This document shows, one piece after another, positions 48,271-56,559 of a stretch of DNA of 64,000 nucleotides (positions are counted from its first letter, which is position 1; the number at the start of each line of letters is the position of its first letter). Below the pieces are notes generated by a model. That model saw nothing but the letters and a program-made list of their open reading frames with translations, was not told the DNA's origin and ran no database searches. This DNA comes from Paraburkholderia acidicola (lineage in GTDB: Bacteria; Pseudomonadota; Gammaproteobacteria; Burkholderiales; Burkholderiaceae). Both the position numbers and the translations under genes were made by a program. The stretch lies in NCBI RefSeq assembly GCF_002362315.1, contig NZ_MTZV01000004.1, forward strand, positions 930,001 through 994,000, given 5' to 3'.

Positions 48271-48346
48271 TCACGCCGGCACGCAGCCGGCTCTCGTTCC
48301 GTCAAGCCGCCAGTTTACGCTGGTTACGGCCATGCCGCCGGGCAGC

Positions 48347-48844
48347 TCAGCCGCCCTTGTGTTCGAGCGCGGCGACCTTCTCCTGCAGTCGCTTCTCGAC
48401 AGAGGGAAAAACGAACTTGCTGACGTCGCCGCCCAATTGCGCGATTTCACGGACGATCGTCCCGGAGATGAACTGATACTGATCGGACGGCGTCATGAAC
48501 ATCGTTTCGACGTCGGGTAGCAGATAGCGATTCATGCCCGCCATCTGGAACTCGTACTCGAAGTCCGAGACCGCACGCAGACCGCGCACGATGACGCGCG
48601 CATTGTTGTTGCGGACGAAATCTTTCAGCAGTCCCTTGAAACTCATCACCTGCACGTTCGGATAGTGGCCGAGCACCTCGTGTGCGATGTCGAGACGTTC
48701 CTCAAGCGTGAAAAACGGCTTCTTGTTACGACTGTCCGCGACGCCCACCACCAGCGTGTCGAAAATGCTCGACGCGCGCCGCACGAGGTCTTCGTGACCA
48801 CGCGTCAACGGGTCGAAGGTACCCGGGTACACGGCGACTACCAT
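48347..48844 (-). CDS. coaD: Phosphopantetheine adenylyltransferase
   Basis: A 165-residue enzyme transferring AMP to 4'-phosphopantetheine, the fourth step of coenzyme A synthesis. The nucleotidyltransferase motif [13 protein letters not shown] is at about 9-21, and the C-terminal [15 protein letters not shown] matches the ISSTxVR region. The start at [10 protein letters not shown] (48844) gives the standard length. Confidence 0.95.
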   Translation of the reverse strand: MVVAVYPGTFDPLTRGHEDLVRRASSIFDTLVVGVADSRNKKPFFTLEERLDIAHEVLGHYPNVQVMSFKGLLKDFVRNNNARVIVRGLRAVSDFEYEFQMAGMNRYLLPDVETMFMTPSDQYQFISGTIVREIAQLGGDVSKFVFPSVEKRLQEKVAALEHKGG

Positions 48845-48958
48845 GAGGCTTCTCCTGTCTTCAGACAAATGGGCACGCCAATGCGCGTCCGCTGAACGCG
48901 CCTGCCGCCGATCGCACCGGTAACGGTGAACCGTCCGGTGCTGGTTTTGGAACGCGCA

Positions 48959-49573
48959 TTATTCCTCATTTTCGCGTTGCAGCAAATGATAGTGAACCGC
49001 ACCCGCCTTGCCGTGGCGCACGACGCGCCAGCCACTGAGCGCTTCGGTTTGCACGACGTCGAGCGACTCGCCTGCCTCGACGTAGAGCATGCCGCCTGCC
49101 GCGACGAGCGGCACAGCGAGCGCGAGCGCGCGGCCGAGCAGGTCGCCGTCGAACGGCGGATCGAGAAACACGACATCGAATGAGCCCGGCGCGAGGCTCG
49201 CAGCAAGGCGCAACGCGTCGGCTTCGACGATTTCGATCGTCGTGGCCGACAGGCGCGCCTGATTGGCGCGCAGCTGTGCGGCGGCGCGTGCGTGGCGTTC
49301 CACCATCAACACCCGCGCGGCACCGCGCGACGCGGCTTCGAAGCCGAGCGCGCCGCTGCCGGCGAACAGATCCAGACAGCGCTGGCCGTCGAGCCGCTGG
49401 CCGAGCCAGTTGAACAGGGTTTCGCGGACGCGATCAGGCGTAGGCCGCAGGCCGTCGAGATCGAGCACAGGCAGCGGCGAACGCTTCCAGTCACCGCCGA
49501 TGATGCGGATCGCATGCACCTTGCCGCGACCGGAAGAAGCGCTCTGCGCGCGAGAAGGGGGGGTACGGGACAT
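48959..49573 (-). CDS. rsmD: 16S rRNA (guanine966-N2)-methyltransferase
   Basis: A 204-residue methyltransferase modifying G966 of 16S rRNA. The SAM-binding motif is LDLFAGSGALGFEA and the catalytic motif DPPF. The N-terminal RIIGGDWKRSPL and RPTPDRVRETLFNWL are typical. I chose the ATG at 49573, giving about 20 extra residues before the core; the frame is open further upstream. It is divergent from ftsY, the usual arrangement rsmD/ftsY. Confidence 0.93.
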   Translation of the reverse strand: MSRTPPSRAQSASSGRGKVHAIRIIGGDWKRSPLPVLDLDGLRPTPDRVRETLFNWLGQRLDGQRCLDLFAGSGALGFEAASRGAARVLMVERHARAAAQLRANQARLSATTIEIVEADALRLAASLAPGSFDVVFLDPPFDGDLLGRALALAVPLVAAGGMLYVEAGESLDVVQTEALSGWRVVRHGKAGAVHYHLLQRENEE

Positions 49574-49846
49574 GCAGATTCGGGTTGAATGGACGGAACG
49601 GTGCCGCGCGTACGCGGACCGGAGCGCCAACGTTACCACACGGCCTGCGTGGGCCGGGGCCACGGCGTTGACGGACAAATACCGCCCTGCCTCGGAGGCG
49701 GGCAACCCCACACGCGGGCGCGCCGCAAGGTCGCTGCCACAACGCGGTAGGGCATGCCTGATAAAATGTGCGGTTTTCGCGCCTAGCCTTCCACGCCTTG
49801 CATCCCGTATCGCGTGCCGCTTTGCGCCGTTGGGCCACGCCAGAAC

Positions 49847-51076
49847 ATGTTCAGCTTTTTCAAACGATTCAAGGGCTCGAAAGCGCCCGATGCCGCGGTA
49901 GAAGAATCACCGGAGGCGCGGGAGTCTGAGGCGCCCGAGGCACCCGCAGCCGCACCGTCGGACCCTGCGCCGCGACCTGCCGCCGCGCCCGCGCAACCCG
50001 CCATTACGGCGCCTGCAGCACCCGCCCCGCTCACCCCGGCCGAACCGCGCGAACCCGAACCCGAACCGGAGTTCGAACCTGACTTCGAACCCGAGCCGGA
50101 ACTGCAGCCGGAACCCGAAGAGACTGCTCTCGAAGCCGTCGAAATCGTTCCGCCGCCCGTGCCCGAGCCTGCGGCAAAAAAATCGTGGCTCACACGCCTG
50201 AAAACCGGTCTGTCGAAAACGAGTTCGAGCCTGACCGGCATTTTCGTCGGCGCGCGCATCGACGAGGACCTGTACGAGGAACTCGAAGCCGCGCTGCTGA
50301 TGTCCGATGCGGGAGTCGAAGCCACCGAATTCCTGCTTGAATCGCTGCGCGAAAAAGTACGCGCGGAGCGGCTCACGGACCCGCAGCAAGTCAAAAGCGC
50401 GCTGCGCACGCTGCTCGTCGATCTGTTGAAGCCGCTCGAAAAATCGCTGATGCTCGGTCGCGCGCAGCCGCTCGTGATGATGATCGCGGGCGTGAACGGC
50501 GCCGGCAAGACGACGAGCATCGGCAAGCTCGCCAAGCATCTGCAACGCTTCGATCAGTCCGTGCTGCTCGCCGCCGGCGACACCTTCCGCGCCGCCGCGC
50601 GCGAACAGCTCGCGATCTGGGGCGAGCGCAACAACGTGACGGTCGTGTCGCAGGAAAGCGGCGATCCGGCCGCGGTGATTTTCGATGCGGTCGGCGCGGC
50701 ACGCGCGCGCAAGATCGATGTGCTGATGGCCGACACGGCCGGCCGCCTGCCGACGCAGCTTCACCTGATGGAAGAACTGCGCAAGGTGAAGCGCGTGATC
50801 GGCAAGGCACTCGACGGCGCGCCGCACGAAGTGCTGCTCGTCATCGATGCGAACACCGGCCAGAACGCACTCGCCCAGGTGAAAGCCTTCGACGACGCGC
50901 TCGGCCTCACGGGGCTGATCGTCACGAAGCTGGACGGCACGGCGAAGGGCGGCATTCTTGCAGCGATCGCGCGACAACGCCCGGTGCCGGTTTACTTCAT
51001 CGGTGTCGGTGAAAAGGTCGAAGATCTGCAACCGTTCAGTGCGGAAGAGTTCGCGGACGCGTTGCTCGATAACTGA
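49847..51076 (+). CDS. ftsY: Signal recognition particle receptor FtsY
   Basis: A 409-residue SRP receptor GTPase. Residues 1-120 form an acidic A domain, very rich in Pro, Glu and Ala with PEPEPE-like runs. The NG domain follows: G1 [10 protein letters not shown] (about 214-223), DTAGR, and TKLDGTAKGG. It targets SRP-bound ribosomes to the translocon. The ATG at 49847 gives the family start MFSFFKRFKG. A strong terminator follows. Confidence 0.95.
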   Translation: MFSFFKRFKGSKAPDAAVEESPEARESEAPEAPAAAPSDPAPRPAAAPAQPAITAPAAPAPLTPAEPREPEPEPEFEPDFEPEPELQPEPEETALEAVEIVPPPVPEPAAKKSWLTRLKTGLSKTSSSLTGIFVGARIDEDLYEELEAALLMSDAGVEATEFLLESLREKVRAERLTDPQQVKSALRTLLVDLLKPLEKSLMLGRAQPLVMMIAGVNGAGKTTSIGKLAKHLQRFDQSVLLAAGDTFRAAAREQLAIWGERNNVTVVSQESGDPAAVIFDAVGAARARKIDVLMADTAGRLPTQLHLMEELRKVKRVIGKALDGAPHEVLLVIDANTGQNALAQVKAFDDALGLTGLIVTKLDGTAKGGILAAIARQRPVPVYFIGVGEKVEDLQPFSAEEFADALLDN

Positions 51077-51114
51077 CGGTCTCGGTCGCTGCAACACGAC
51101 AGCGATTGCATGCA

Positions 51115-51146
51115 AAAAGAGCAGCTCACGCTTGAGCTGCTCTTTT
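51115..51146. terminator. Bidirectional terminator between ftsY and maiA
   Basis: A 14-bp perfect stem (51115-51128 with 51133-51146) around a CGCT loop, with A-tract on the left and T-tract on the right, so it can end both converging transcripts. Confidence 0.88.
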
Positions 51147-51192
51147 CGCTTTTACATCGCTCACGTCATTTAAACCATCGTACAACCGTCGC

Positions 51193-51837
51193 TCACTCCG
51201 CGTCCGGCTGCGCACCAGGCGCCGCACGCGCAAACGCCTCAAGACTCGCTGCGTGATCGGCGATGCGATGAATAGTCGGGAACGCCGCCGTGTCGATCTT
51301 GAAGCGCCGCGCATTGAACACCTGCGGAACGAGACACGCATCGGCCATCGTCGGCGTATCGCCAAAGCAGAACGTGCCGGTACGCGTATCGCTTGCCAGA
51401 TGCTCTTCCAGCGTCGCAAAACCCGCCTCGACCCAGTGCCGGTACCAGGCGTCCTTCGCCGCCTCCTCCACACCGAGCGTGTGCTTCAGATACCGCAGCA
51501 CGCGCAGGTTATCGATGGGATGAATTTCGCAGGCAATCTGCAAAGCGATCGAACGGACATACGCGCGATCGCGCGGCGCAGCCGGCAGCAGCGGCGGCTG
51601 CGGATGCGTCTCTTCGAGATACTCGATGATCGCCAGCGACTGCGTCAGCACGTCGTCGCCGTCCACCAGCGTCGGCACGACGGCATCGTGATTCAGCTTG
51701 CGGTATTCCGGTTTGAACTGCTCGCCGCCGTCGCGCAGCATGTGAATCGGCGCGTAGTCGTACGGCAGGTTCTTCAGGCTCAGCGCGATCCGCACACGGT
51801 ACGATGCGGAGCTGCGGAAATAGCTGTAAAGCTTCAT
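51193..51837 (-). CDS. maiA: Maleylacetoacetate (or maleylpyruvate) isomerase
   Basis: A 214-residue zeta-class glutathione transferase. The N-terminal thioredoxin-fold motif is RSSASYRVRIALSLK; the usual SSC of MaiA is SSA here. QSLAIIEYLEE and the C-terminal helical domain follow. It isomerises maleylacetoacetate or maleylpyruvate using glutathione. The upstream neighbour is a small FAH-family hydrolase, so the pair performs the last steps of either homogentisate or gentisate breakdown. Confidence 0.88.
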   Translation of the reverse strand: MKLYSYFRSSASYRVRIALSLKNLPYDYAPIHMLRDGGEQFKPEYRKLNHDAVVPTLVDGDDVLTQSLAIIEYLEETHPQPPLLPAAPRDRAYVRSIALQIACEIHPIDNLRVLRYLKHTLGVEEAAKDAWYRHWVEAGFATLEEHLASDTRTGTFCFGDTPTMADACLVPQVFNARRFKIDTAAFPTIHRIADHAASLEAFARAAPGAQPDAE

Positions 51838-51862
51838 GCTCCGTGTCTCCTCCACGTGCGGC

Positions 51863-52561
51863 TCAGACCACGCGCACGCTGAATTCGCCGATCCCGGCCA
51901 CGCCACCCTTCATCAGGTCGCCCTTCACGATGGGGCCGACGCCTTCGGGCGTGCCGGTGAAGATCAGATCGCCGGGCTGCAACTCGAACAGCGTGGACAG
52001 GTAAGCAACCGTCTCGGCCACCGACCAGATCAGTTGCGACACGTCGGAACGCTGCCGGTCTTCACCGTTGACGGTGAGCCAGATCTCGCCGCTACCGATG
52101 TGCCCGACCTCGGACACCGGATGAATCGGGCCCAGCGGCGCCGAATGATCGAAGCCCTTACCCGTATCCCACGGACGACCGAGCTTCTTCGCTTCACCCT
52201 GCAGATCGCGGCGCGTCATGTCGAGACCGAGCGCGTAGCCGTACACGTGATCAAGTGCGCTATCGACGGGAATGTCCTTGCCACCCTTGCCGATCGCCGC
52301 GACCAGTTCCATTTCGAAGTGCACGTTCTTCGACTGTGACGGGTACGGAAATTCGCCGGTCGCACCGGGCGCGACATACACGACTGCGTCCGCGGGCTTG
52401 CAGAAGAAGAACGGCGGCTCGCGGTCGGGATCGTGTCCCATTTCGCGCGCGTGTGCCTCGTAATTGCGGCCCACACAGTAGATGCGGCGCACCGCGAACT
52501 GATCGCCGGTCCCGGCAACCGGCACCGCGACAACCGGCGCCGGGGCAAACACGTAAGTCAT
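51863..52561 (-). CDS. Fumarylacetoacetate hydrolase-family protein
   Basis: A 232-residue FAH-domain hydrolase. The N-terminal CVGRNYEAHAREMG, the metal-binding EMELVAAIGKGG and GLDMTRRDLQGEAKK, and the C-terminal LIFTGTPEGVGPI are typical. The short length fits fumarylpyruvate hydrolases (NagK type) better than the 420-residue fumarylacetoacetases. It lies 25 nt upstream of the isomerase gene; together they would convert a ring-cleavage product to fumarate and pyruvate or acetoacetate. Confidence 0.88.
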   Translation of the reverse strand: MTYVFAPAPVVAVPVAGTGDQFAVRRIYCVGRNYEAHAREMGHDPDREPPFFFCKPADAVVYVAPGATGEFPYPSQSKNVHFEMELVAAIGKGGKDIPVDSALDHVYGYALGLDMTRRDLQGEAKKLGRPWDTGKGFDHSAPLGPIHPVSEVGHIGSGEIWLTVNGEDRQRSDVSQLIWSVAETVAYLSTLFELQPGDLIFTGTPEGVGPIVKGDLMKGGVAGIGEFSVRVV

Positions 52562-52674
52562 CCCATTCTCCGTTCTGGACAGGGCGCCGCCCGCGCAGCG
52601 CCGAAAGTAGCGAGTGTAACGCGCGGGCTGGGACGCTGTCGGCGGGGCGGGCAGCGAAGCGGCGCGGGGCGAAA

Positions 52675-52760
52675 CCACAGTGGGAACGACGCCACCGCGG
52701 GTGCGACATCATCGCCGGTGCGATACCACCGTGGGTATGACACCACACGAGGATGCAACG
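52675..52760. repeat. Degenerate 17-bp tandem repeat
   Basis: About five adjoining units of 16-18 bp with approximate consensus CCACCGNGGGTNCGACA: 52675-52691, 52692-52709, 52710-52725, 52726-52742 and 52743-52760. It lies in the divergent region between the FAH-family gene and the ybiB-like gene. No coding or regulatory role is evident. Confidence 0.5.
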
Positions 52761-52859
52761 CTACTGTCGGTCTCACACTACCGCTGGCCAGATACACGAT
52801 AGCCCTACAATGCAGGTTCGCTCCTCTTGCCCACTGCGCTACGCCGCTTCAAGCCGCCC

Positions 52860-53849
52860 ATGACCCATTCCTCCGCTCCCGCCGACCCGTCCGTGTTTCC
52901 GTGTGCCCGCTTCATCAAGGAGATCGGTCGTGGGCCGAACGGCGCGCGTGCACTCACGCCCGAGGATACCCATGCGCTCTACAGCGCAATGCTCGACGGC
53001 CGTGTGGGCGATCTGGAGCTGGGCGCGGTATTGCTCGCCTATCGCGTGAAAGGCGAAACCGCCGATGAACTCGCCGCGATGCTGGCCGCGGCGCACGCAT
53101 CGTTCGAACCGGTCCGGGTCATACACGGCACACACGCAAACTATCGACCGGTGTCGATTCCCAGCTACAACGGTGCGCGCAAACAGCCAAACCTGGTGCC
53201 GCTGCTCGCGCTGCTGCTCGCCCGCGAAGGCGTGCCGGTACTCGTGCACGGCGTCGTCGAAGATCCGGGCCGCGTGACGAGCGCCGAGATTTTCGCGCAG
53301 CTCGGCATCGCAGCGGCGCAGTCGCACGGCGACATCGAAAGCGGGCTCGCCACGCGGCGCGTCGCGTTTGCGCCAACTGCTGTACTCGCACCGAAGCTCG
53401 CGCGGCTCCTCGCATTGCGCTCACGAATGGGCGTGCGTAATTCGACGCATACGCTCGTGAAAATTCTCCAGCCGTTTGCACCCGCCGGCTTGCGGCTCGT
53501 CAACTACACGCACCCGCCCTACCGCGAAAGTCTCACGCAGTTGTTCAGCACGCACCTGGATGCCGCCGCGGGCGGCGCGCTGCTCGCGCGTGGCACGGAA
53601 GGCGAAGCGGTCGCGGATACGCGCCGCCAGGTCCAGGTGGACTGGCTGCACGACGGCGTCTGCGAAACGCTGCTGGTGGCCGAGCGCTCGTCGCCGGACG
53701 CGCCCGCTGTCGCGCTGCCCGAAGCACGCGACGCTGCGACGACCGCTGCTTGGATCAATGCGGTACTGCGCGGCGACGCACCCGTACCCGACGCGATTGC
53801 GCGCCAGGTTGGCGTGATCGTCGAGATTGCGGGTAAGGGAACGGAGTAA
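52860..53849 (+). CDS. ybiB: YbiB-like protein of the anthranilate phosphoribosyltransferase family
   Basis: A 329-residue protein with the nucleoside-phosphorylase/TrpD fold (YSAMLDGRVGDLELGAVLLAYRVKGET, split by its turn; LALRSRMGVRNSTHTLVKIL). It lacks the GTGGD-type PRPP loop of true TrpD, as in E. coli YbiB/TrpD2, which binds nucleic acids instead of making anthranilate derivatives. The ATG at 52860 is favoured. It is divergent from the FAH-family gene. Confidence 0.83.
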   Translation: MTHSSAPADPSVFPCARFIKEIGRGPNGARALTPEDTHALYSAMLDGRVGDLELGAVLLAYRVKGETADELAAMLAAAHASFEPVRVIHGTHANYRPVSIPSYNGARKQPNLVPLLALLLAREGVPVLVHGVVEDPGRVTSAEIFAQLGIAAAQSHGDIESGLATRRVAFAPTAVLAPKLARLLALRSRMGVRNSTHTLVKILQPFAPAGLRLVNYTHPPYRESLTQLFSTHLDAAAGGALLARGTEGEAVADTRRQVQVDWLHDGVCETLLVAERSSPDAPAVALPEARDAATTAAWINAVLRGDAPVPDAIARQVGVIVEIAGKGTE

Positions 53850-53887
53850 GTGCCGGGAAGGCGAGGAGTGCAAGGTTCAGCCAGACA

Positions 53888-54268
53888 TCATTCGATCGCA
53901 CACCGCGTCGCCTGCCATGCGACGAGCCGCCACTGCCCGCCTTCCTGCGTATGGATCGCGGTGTATGCGATCGGAAACAGCAGCGCGCCGTTATTCGCTT
54001 CCATTTCGATCAGCGCGCGGCCAGTCACGACGCAGGTGTCGCCCACCGGCAGAACCTCCTGCGACTGGATCTCGATCTGCCGGTAGCGCCGGCGGCCCGC
54101 GGTGATCGCATCGATGAACTGCCGCTTGGTCTCGCGCTTGCCGTTCGTGTGCACGTAGCTCACGCCGTCCGAAAGCAGCGAGTCGAGCAAGGGCCCGTCG
54201 CCGTCGACCATCGCCCGAAAGCGGTCGCGCTCAAGTTCGCGAATCGCCTCGATCATTTTTGCCGCCAT
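53888..54268 (-). CDS. NTF2-like (SnoaL/DUF4440-type) protein
   Basis: A 126-residue single-domain protein with the pattern of the NTF2-like cone fold: an N-terminal helix pair (RELERDRFRAMVDGDGPLL), LLSDGVSYVHTNG, then beta strands ending in GGQWRLVAWQATR. Members bind small ligands or act as isomerases or polyketide-type cyclases. Nothing in the neighbourhood identifies its substrate. Confidence 0.75.
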   Translation of the reverse strand: MAAKMIEAIRELERDRFRAMVDGDGPLLDSLLSDGVSYVHTNGKRETKRQFIDAITAGRRRYRQIEIQSQEVLPVGDTCVVTGRALIEMEANNGALLFPIAYTAIHTQEGGQWRLVAWQATRCAIE

Positions 54269-54315
54269 TGCTCAGCCCCTTTACACCGACATGGGCCTGC
54301 ACGCGGCCGCGGTCG

Positions 54316-54891
54316 TCAGAAGTTATATTGCAAATATAGCTGGCTGAAATTTATACCAGGATTGGGCTCTTTGATACCGCCGTTCGATACGTGCTGAAAC
54401 CGGTAGCCCGCCTGATACTGCTGACGATTGCCGAACTGCGCGCCCACACCGACCATATCGGCGAACTGGAACGCCGACCCGAGGTTGTAGCGACGGGAGA
54501 TTGTCGGGCTGGTCAGTAGCCGTATGCCCGAGCCTGCTTCGAAGAATGGGCGGATGGTCCCCGAGCCCTTGATGAAGCGAAATACCGGTGTGAAACCGAA
54601 TTCGCCGATGTTTTCGTGGACGTCGCCTTCGTCGGTGTGCCACCACGCTGCGTGCGCCTCGGCCACCACCGTGAAATGCCAGTCGCCGATATACCACCAC
54701 GTCAGGCCCGGATCCCACACCCCGCCCAGGTCGAGCTTATGGACATGATGGTCGGCCGTGCCGCCAGCGATCTGAATGCCGAACTGATTGCCAGACTGGT
54801 CCGCACAAGCCACCCCGGATGCCGCTAGTAAACCGCCAAACAATGTAATTTTGAGTGCCAGTACACGTGCCGCATTGTTCTTGTTCTTCAT
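54316..54891 (-). CDS. pagL: PagL-type lipid A 3-O-deacylase
   Basis: A 191-residue outer-membrane beta-barrel enzyme removing the 3-position acyl chain from lipid A. A signal peptide ends near residue 30 (GVACADQ). The barrel ends in a terminal Phe (QYNF). The catalytic His and Ser are in FQHVSNGGIKEPNPG (His about 168, Ser 170). Compared with P. aeruginosa PagL as I remember it, the position of the third active-site residue (Glu, 14 after the His) is Asn here. It is divergent from rpoH. Confidence 0.85.
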   Translation of the reverse strand: MKNKNNAARVLALKITLFGGLLAASGVACADQSGNQFGIQIAGGTADHHVHKLDLGGVWDPGLTWWYIGDWHFTVVAEAHAAWWHTDEGDVHENIGEFGFTPVFRFIKGSGTIRPFFEAGSGIRLLTSPTISRRYNLGSAFQFADMVGVGAQFGNRQQYQAGYRFQHVSNGGIKEPNPGINFSQLYLQYNF

Positions 54892-55110
54892 CGAACACCT
54901 CTAAATGCCCGGTCAGATCTGAAATCGTCGAGTGGAAGGAAGCCGTTATCCTGGGGCAGACCATAAGCAAGAGATCATCTGAGGAATGCCAAATCTGGCA
55001 AATAGCTACCTCAAATTCCGCAAAAATCGGTCTTTCTACAAGGCTGGCCGTACTCCGCGGGTAGATCCTACGCCCATCGTGGGAAAGCTGCAGTGAGGGT
55101 ACACAGGGGG

Positions 55111-55116
55111 TATAAT
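55111..55116 (+). promoter_or_regulatory. Candidate -10 element of rpoH
   Basis: A perfect TATAAT lies 151 nt before the rpoH start. No good -35 is found at 16-18 bp upstream. A CCTTGAA sequence at 55153-55159, resembling a sigma-32 -35 element, lies closer to the CIRCE element but has no matching -10. Confidence 0.4.
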
Positions 55117-55179
55117 GCTATTAGAATTTTGATTCCAATAGGCGCAGTGGAACCTTGAAGACCCCACGCACTCTAAGTG

Positions 55180-55206
55180 TTAGCACTCCGTTATTGAGAG
55201 TGCTAA
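55180..55206. promoter_or_regulatory. CIRCE element (HrcA operator) upstream of rpoH
   Basis: TTAGCACTC, nine bases, GAGTGCTAA: a perfect 9-9-9 match to the CIRCE consensus. It lies 62 nt before the rpoH start codon, downstream of the TATAAT. HrcA binding here would repress rpoH at normal temperature and release it when GroEL is titrated by unfolded protein. The hrcA gene is not in the window. Confidence 0.92.
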
Positions 55207-55267
55207 CATCCCGCGTGGAGTCGTATTCCGACTACGCCTTTTTGCTGATTTCAAAGGAGTTTCCTAC

Positions 55268-56203
<936 letters not shown>

Positions 56204-56242
56204 CGCATGAAAATGGTCTGGCGCCGCAAGGTGCCAAGCCGG

Positions 56243-56275
56243 AGCCCTGCCCTCGAAAGACGGCAGGGCTTTTTT
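56243..56275 (+). terminator. Rho-independent terminator of rpoH (copy 1)
   Basis: AGCCCTGCC (56243-56251) pairs with GGCAGGGCT (56262-56270) around a 10-nt loop, followed by six T residues. Confidence 0.85.
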
Positions 56276-56365
56276 CTGCGCACGTCAGTTGCACCGGGCT
56301 GCGCGAATACGTGGCGCTACGCATAACGCGTGACCGCGGCCTGGCACCGCAAGGTGCCGAACCGA

Positions 56366-56399
56366 AGCCTCGCCCTCGAAAGGCGGCGCGGCTTTTTTT
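56366..56399 (+). terminator. Second terminator-like hairpin after rpoH (copy 2)
   Basis: AGCC-T-CGCC pairs imperfectly with GGCG-GCGC-GGCT around CTCGAAA, followed by seven T residues. It is the degenerate counterpart of the terminator 123 bp upstream. Confidence 0.6.
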
Positions 56400-56472
56400 G
56401 CGTACGTCAATTGAACTGAGCTGCCGACGCAGCAGACTTCGCCAGTATCCGTATTGCACAAACGCAGCCGAT

Positions 56473-56504
56473 AAAAAAGCGCTGCCCCGCAAAGGGCAGC
56501 GCTT
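56473..56504 (-). terminator. Rho-independent terminator of the nag operon
   Basis: AAGCGCTGCCC (56477-56487) pairs with GGGCAGCGCTT (56494-56504). On the minus strand the stem is followed by a run of T residues, so it ends the leftward nagE transcript. Confidence 0.85.
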
Positions 56505-56559
56505 CTTCGTACCGTCACGGTTCGCGCAGCGTGCGCAAACCGCTTGAGCCTCTATCGCA

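Larger units (their letters stand above)
54892..55267. other. Divergent control region between pagL and rpoH
   Basis: A 376-bp region holding the rpoH promoter and CIRCE element (listed separately). The left half presumably contains the pagL promoter, but no strong element stands out. An imperfect palindrome around 55120-55139 (AGAAT/ATTCC-like) lies just after the -10 box. Confidence 0.5.
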
